Shown here piece after piece: positions 60,212 to 64,000 of a stretch of DNA of 64,000 nt. Made by a program: the position numbers and the translations under genes. Within the stretch, counting starts at the first letter, position 1. Each line of letters opens with the position of its first letter. The DNA comes from Diadema setosum (lineage: Eukaryota > Echinodermata > Echinoidea > Diadematoida > Diadematidae). Below the pieces are notes generated by a model that had not been told where the DNA came from, did no database searches, and saw only the letters and a program-made list of their open reading frames with translations. The stretch is from assembly GCF_964275005.1 (NCBI RefSeq), contig NC_092694.1, positions 29,288,132 through 29,352,131 of the forward strand, written 5' to 3'.

Positions 60212-60990
60212 GGGTTACAGCTCGTTAGTCCGAAGGTTTGTTATTCCAAAGGTTCTTTAGTCCGAAGATTCGTTATTCCGAAGGTTCTTTAGTCCGAAGA
60301 TTCGTTATTCCGAAGGTGCGTTAATCCGAAAATGAAACAAAGCTCCTTATTCTGAAGGTTTCCCCTCTCTAAAAAAAATCGAGTGAAAATTTTCACTCTT
60401 AAGGAGTGAATACAAAAAAGATTGAATTTTGAGTGAAATTGGAGTGAATTATGAGTGATAATGTTCATTTTCACTCATTTTGGAGTGACCTCAGGGATCA
60501 CTCGAAGATTTTGGAGTGATCCCTGACGTCACTCTAAAACGAGTGAAAACGAACATTTTCACTCGAAATTCACTCCAATTTCACTCTAAATTCACTCTTT
60601 TGTATTCACTCCTTCAAGAGTGAAAATTTTCACTCTTTTTTTTTTTAGAGAGAGTACGGACCCTATATCATTTCAGATCAACGAACCTTCGGAATAACGA
60701 ACCCTATTCATTTCTGATTGACGAACCTTCGGAATAACGAACCATATTTCATTTTCGGATAAACAGCCTTCGGAATAGCGAACCCTATTTCATTTCGGAA
60801 TAACGAACCTTCGGAATAGCGAACTTTCGGAATAACGCCACAAATGTTCGGATTAACGAACCCGTTTTCATTTTCGGATTAACGAACCTCTAGGTATAGT
60901 GTGTTTCGGATTAACGAACCTTCGGAATAACGAACCTTCGGAATAATGAACCTTCGGAATAACGAACCTTCGGAATATCGAACAGCACCC
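60212..60990. mobile_element. ATTCCGAAGG repeat element with target duplication
   Basis: It starts GGGTTACAGCTCGTTAGTCC and ends TCGAACAGCACCC (imperfect inverted ends). It is flanked by CGAATAA on both sides (60205-60211, 60991-60997; an 8-bp reading, CGAATAAG, is also possible). The arms are tandem TTCCGAAGGTTCGTTA words. The centre has been interrupted by the MITE at 60364-60655. Confidence 0.72.
60364..60655. mobile_element. Fold-back MITE with CTCTCTAAAAAAAATCGAGTG terminus, nested
   Basis: A hairpin-forming element: CTCTCTAAAAAAAATCGAGT at the left and the inverse (…ACTCTTTTTTTTTTTAGAGAG region) at the right. TGAAAATTTTCACTC words lie in both arms and GTGACCTCAGGGATCACTC lies near the centre. 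It sits inside the 60212-60990 element. Confidence 0.75.
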
Positions 60991-61056
60991 CGAATAAGTA
61001 TACTAAAAGAGTTCTGTATTTCATATTGACACAAACAAATTTAAATGAAGAAAGTA

Positions 61057-61059
61057 TCT

Positions 61060-61097
<38 letters not shown>

Positions 61098-61105
61098 ACA
61101 AACTA
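61057..61105 (+). repeat. (CA)n microsatellite
   Basis: A CA run with one AA interruption. Confidence 0.95.
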
Positions 61106-62504
61106 AACACAGTGCAAACAGTTGAGAGTTAAATATGAAACACAGAGCTGGTGTTAAATTTCCGGTGCTAATTTGTGGTGTTACATTCGAAACGTACACG
61201 GGTATATAGATATTCAAATATTCAAAATATAAAATTTTTTCAGCGGGCATTTAGTTTCTGTTCGTCTTGTGAGGGTGAATTTCAATACGACGAACAAGAA
61301 CTTCCCGATGAAAAACTTGCTCTTCGAGAAAAAAAAAAATCTGAATACATTCACACCACAGTAAGACCAGAGGATTTTATCTCCTATTCACACTGGATGG
61401 GCGTTATACCATTGAAATTAAAACCAGGCATGCCAGGAATATCAAATCAACACCATACAGTGTCATTGCTAAATTAGCACCAGCGCAGTGTCAAAAACAT
61501 AACAAGCTACAGTGTCAAATTAACACCACGAATTAAGTGCCAGGTGAACACTTTTCAACACATGACAACACACTTTCTACACCTGTCTGTGTGTGATCCT
61601 GTATTGGTACTGGTTTGTGTTAGATTGTACACACGCAGTGTTAAATCTAGCATTGATTTTGTTTGTTTTGTTTTTATTTGTTTGCAGTGTACGCTTGTGA
61701 AATATTATGGTAGTATAAATATCAAATAATGAATGCATTCTCAAACCATGAAAACCGTGATTCGCGCTCACTTTATAGTCAATGGATATGATTTGAAATA
61801 CATCTGTCATTAAGACACCTGACCGTCATGCACACTATTTTCAAAACCTCTGAATGTTGATTGTTCTTACGCACTTTATAATACAGAATTGAATAAAAAA
61901 TTTAGAACACGTCCTAGAAGACAAAGGTTGTATTTCTCTCTAAATAAAAATATGCTTAATTGGTATTTTCTTAATCGAACTCTTTCGATTTTAGTGAAAT
62001 TCTATTTCTTTTCTTTTAATACATTGATGACCTTAACGACTTCCACTGAATCTATTTCCAATGTAATATCGCGACGAAAGGAAATTAATCTGCGTGGAAG
62101 AATCTGTGAGAGAGGCAGCGACGGTCTTGATGATGAGCGAGTTTAGCATAAAGGCAAACCATTAATTAAGCGTTTATCTATCTGATCTCTTCCAACCATG
62201 CCAATCCTGTGCTGGTACGTGCATGCTTTTGAAGAATAATCGTAATACGTGTACCGGTCACGTGATCATACTCTATATACGAGACTGAGTGAGCCGTTGT
62301 GCACATCAGAAACTAGTCAATGATGCTAATAATACAGTGTATAATACAAGTAATACCTTTCTCATCGATGCAAATAAAAAAAAAAACAACAAAGAAAGAA
62401 CGATAACAAAACGATGACGAATATTGCGGAAATGATAGACATTCCGCCACACAAATGATACCTGTATAATGTGGATTCAGCAATGGGCACTTTCATGAAT
62501 ATAC

Positions 62505-62625
62505 ATTATGCAATTATAATGTATACATGATTCATTCAAAGGAATATGTATTATGCAAATTAATGCGTGCATTATTCATTCAAAGAAATATGTATTATGC
62601 AAATTAATGTATGCATGGTTCGTTC
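62505..62625 (+). repeat. 44/45-bp tandem repeat carrying ATGCAAAT octamers
   Basis: Three units start at 62505, 62550 and 62594 with ATTATGCAA. The second and third read ATTATGCAAATTAATG, a perfect POU octamer. The shared tail is TTCATTCAAAGRAATATGT. Confidence 0.75.
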
Positions 62626-64000
62626 AAAGAAACCCACGTGGTAATGGGAAGCTTCTCAGAGAACACAGCAGACAACGCGCGCTCAAGATCGAGGAATCAA
62701 ATTGGTTCATTGTTTCCTCATAAATACAATTTTGGTGGAGATATATAGCTTTCTTGCTGTTTGGTGCCACTGAATGACGCGTGAGTTGCTGATCGCAACG
62801 ATCTTCTTCTCGAGACCATCAATAGTATACTAGAAATGGGAAGTTTCCCGATACATTAATTGTGCTCAAAGATTCGGCCAATGCAGACGTATTAATATAA
62901 CACATCAGAGAAAGTTTGAGGAAAGTCGGACAACCCGTTCTAAGGTTGTCTAAAGGAGTGATTTCAAGTTTGGCTTTGAATATTCAGTTCACTGCCCTCT
63001 CGAGGTGAAAACCATCACAATGCGTGTGATGTCGAATTGGTTTAAAGATAAATAGGACAACACATGAATTCAGAGGGGAAAATCATTTGTTCATATATTT
63101 ATTTTTTGCGGGGGGGGGGGGGACATCAAAATATCACTTGGATGCCCTGATAGCTCCTCAAATAGGCAATGAAAATATTATTTGCCTGCTATATAACACC
63201 TTCAAGTCAAAGGCCCAAGGGAACTTTGAAACAAAATCTTAAATTGTCTTTGTGTATTTATGTATGTGCGTTTTAAATTTTCACATTTATTCTTGATAGT
63301 GTGTCTTATAGGCCTGAACACTGCATGCTTCTTAGTGCCTGGTGTTTGCTTATTTGTTTTTATTTTGTTTTGTTTTGTTTTTTATTGTATTTGCTAAACT
63401 GAAGTTATTTCTGATGGTTTTTCAGTTTCAGCTGATCAGTTTATCGCAAGAAAGAAAAACATTTTTTTTTTCAGAAACAAGTGGCGAAATGCGCTCAACT
63501 GCTTTGAGCAAACTATATCGTGTCCCCAGTTTTGAGCAGTTTGCGACAATTATTATGTGTACGTATAGAATTTAAAAAAATACGGAATTAGTTATTAATC
63601 AGATCGAGTCATGAATGCAAGATTTGACATATCATCTGCACAATGTTTTTGTATAATGTTGTTTGTCTTAGTAAAATATCTTGTTCTTTTTTTGTGTGTG
63701 TGAATGTGAATCCAGTGGCGCAGAACGAAATTGGAATAAAGAATCAAAAACTATCGTATGTTTGTGTATGATTGTTTGATTTTGTTCAACTTGCACTGAC
63801 GATGCGTCACAAATTTTTCTGGGATCGTTTTAAACCACATACCTTATAGTACATCCCCTATAATAGTCTGAACTTCGCATCTATTCGTGTGGTATACAGA
63901 TTCAACGAGCAGGCGATGTGCAAAATATATTTTTTCAGGTATAACTGCCAAAAATTACTTGTTACAGCCGTTAACTTTTGAATCTTAGCTTGTTTTATGT

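Noticed and set aside
61175..61477. 100-codon plus-strand frame (CSSCEGEFQYDEQELPDEKL).
   Set aside because: It lies among repeated GGTGTTAA/TTAACACC words typical of a MITE, and has no recognisable domain or splice context.

Overview
The window is eukaryotic and intron-rich: about 60% A+T, with many TA-, TTAA- and palindrome-bounded repeats, recurring TACATGTA-type words, and two runs of exactly 100 N (3035-3134, 57128-57227) that are assembly gaps. It looks like a marine invertebrate. I favour an echinoderm or related deuterostome because of the repeat style, including a fold-back element whose arms are built from short tandem repeats, as in sea urchin TU elements. This is an inference, not a species call.

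The best identified gene is the 3' end of WASHC5 (strumpellin, WASH complex) on the + strand. It has five coding exons (28755-28884, 29337-29433, 32207-32366, 40267-40354, 41999-42058). All splice phases agree (0, 1, 2, 0), and the exons encode the last 177 residues plus the stop. No upstream WASHC5 exon was recognised in the first 28.7 kb.

At the right end, a minus-strand gene (about 58760 to 55928) encodes a small single-pass membrane glycoprotein. It has a TATA box, a short first exon, a signal-peptide exon, a Cys-containing N-glycosylated ectodomain exon, and a transmembrane plus basic-tail exon. At least one exon is missing from view, probably in or near the second gap. At the left end (+), two in-phase exons (1292-1407, 1825-2211) form the C-terminus of an unrecognised Pro-rich, coiled-coil protein. 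A minus-strand P2X7-like cysteine domain (12426-12918) carries an apparent frameshift. Other exon candidates are weaker (15456-15531 on the minus strand, 16869-17651 on the plus strand).

Most of the window is mobile DNA. From left to right it holds: a 280-bp tandem duplication; a fold-back repeat cut by gap 1; a TA-flanked MITE; a THAP-start element; a 12-bp-TIR element; a 430-bp MITE with ATGC duplications; a pogo/Tigger-like 865-bp element; the 3.35-kb fold-back minisatellite (24150-27501); palindromic elements with a shared CTCGGCTTCGCCTCG core; two TTAA-flanked piggyBac-like MITEs (32424-33214, 52152-52947); an element with internal 158-bp tandem repeats; a doubly interrupted repeat at 34951-36188; a second THAP-start element; a 628-bp GGCCCGGTCACAC element; a local direct duplication (50.06-54.43 kb) with a conserved 31-codon ORF; a LINE 3' end; and a nested pair of MITEs at 60212-60990.

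I saw no convincing gene or named repeat in 9100-12400, 12950-14600, 15540-16800, 17800-19080, 19530-20440, 22640-24140, 43200-48700 (apart from simple repeats) and 63000-64000. These look like introns or intergenic DNA with unrecognised old repeats.
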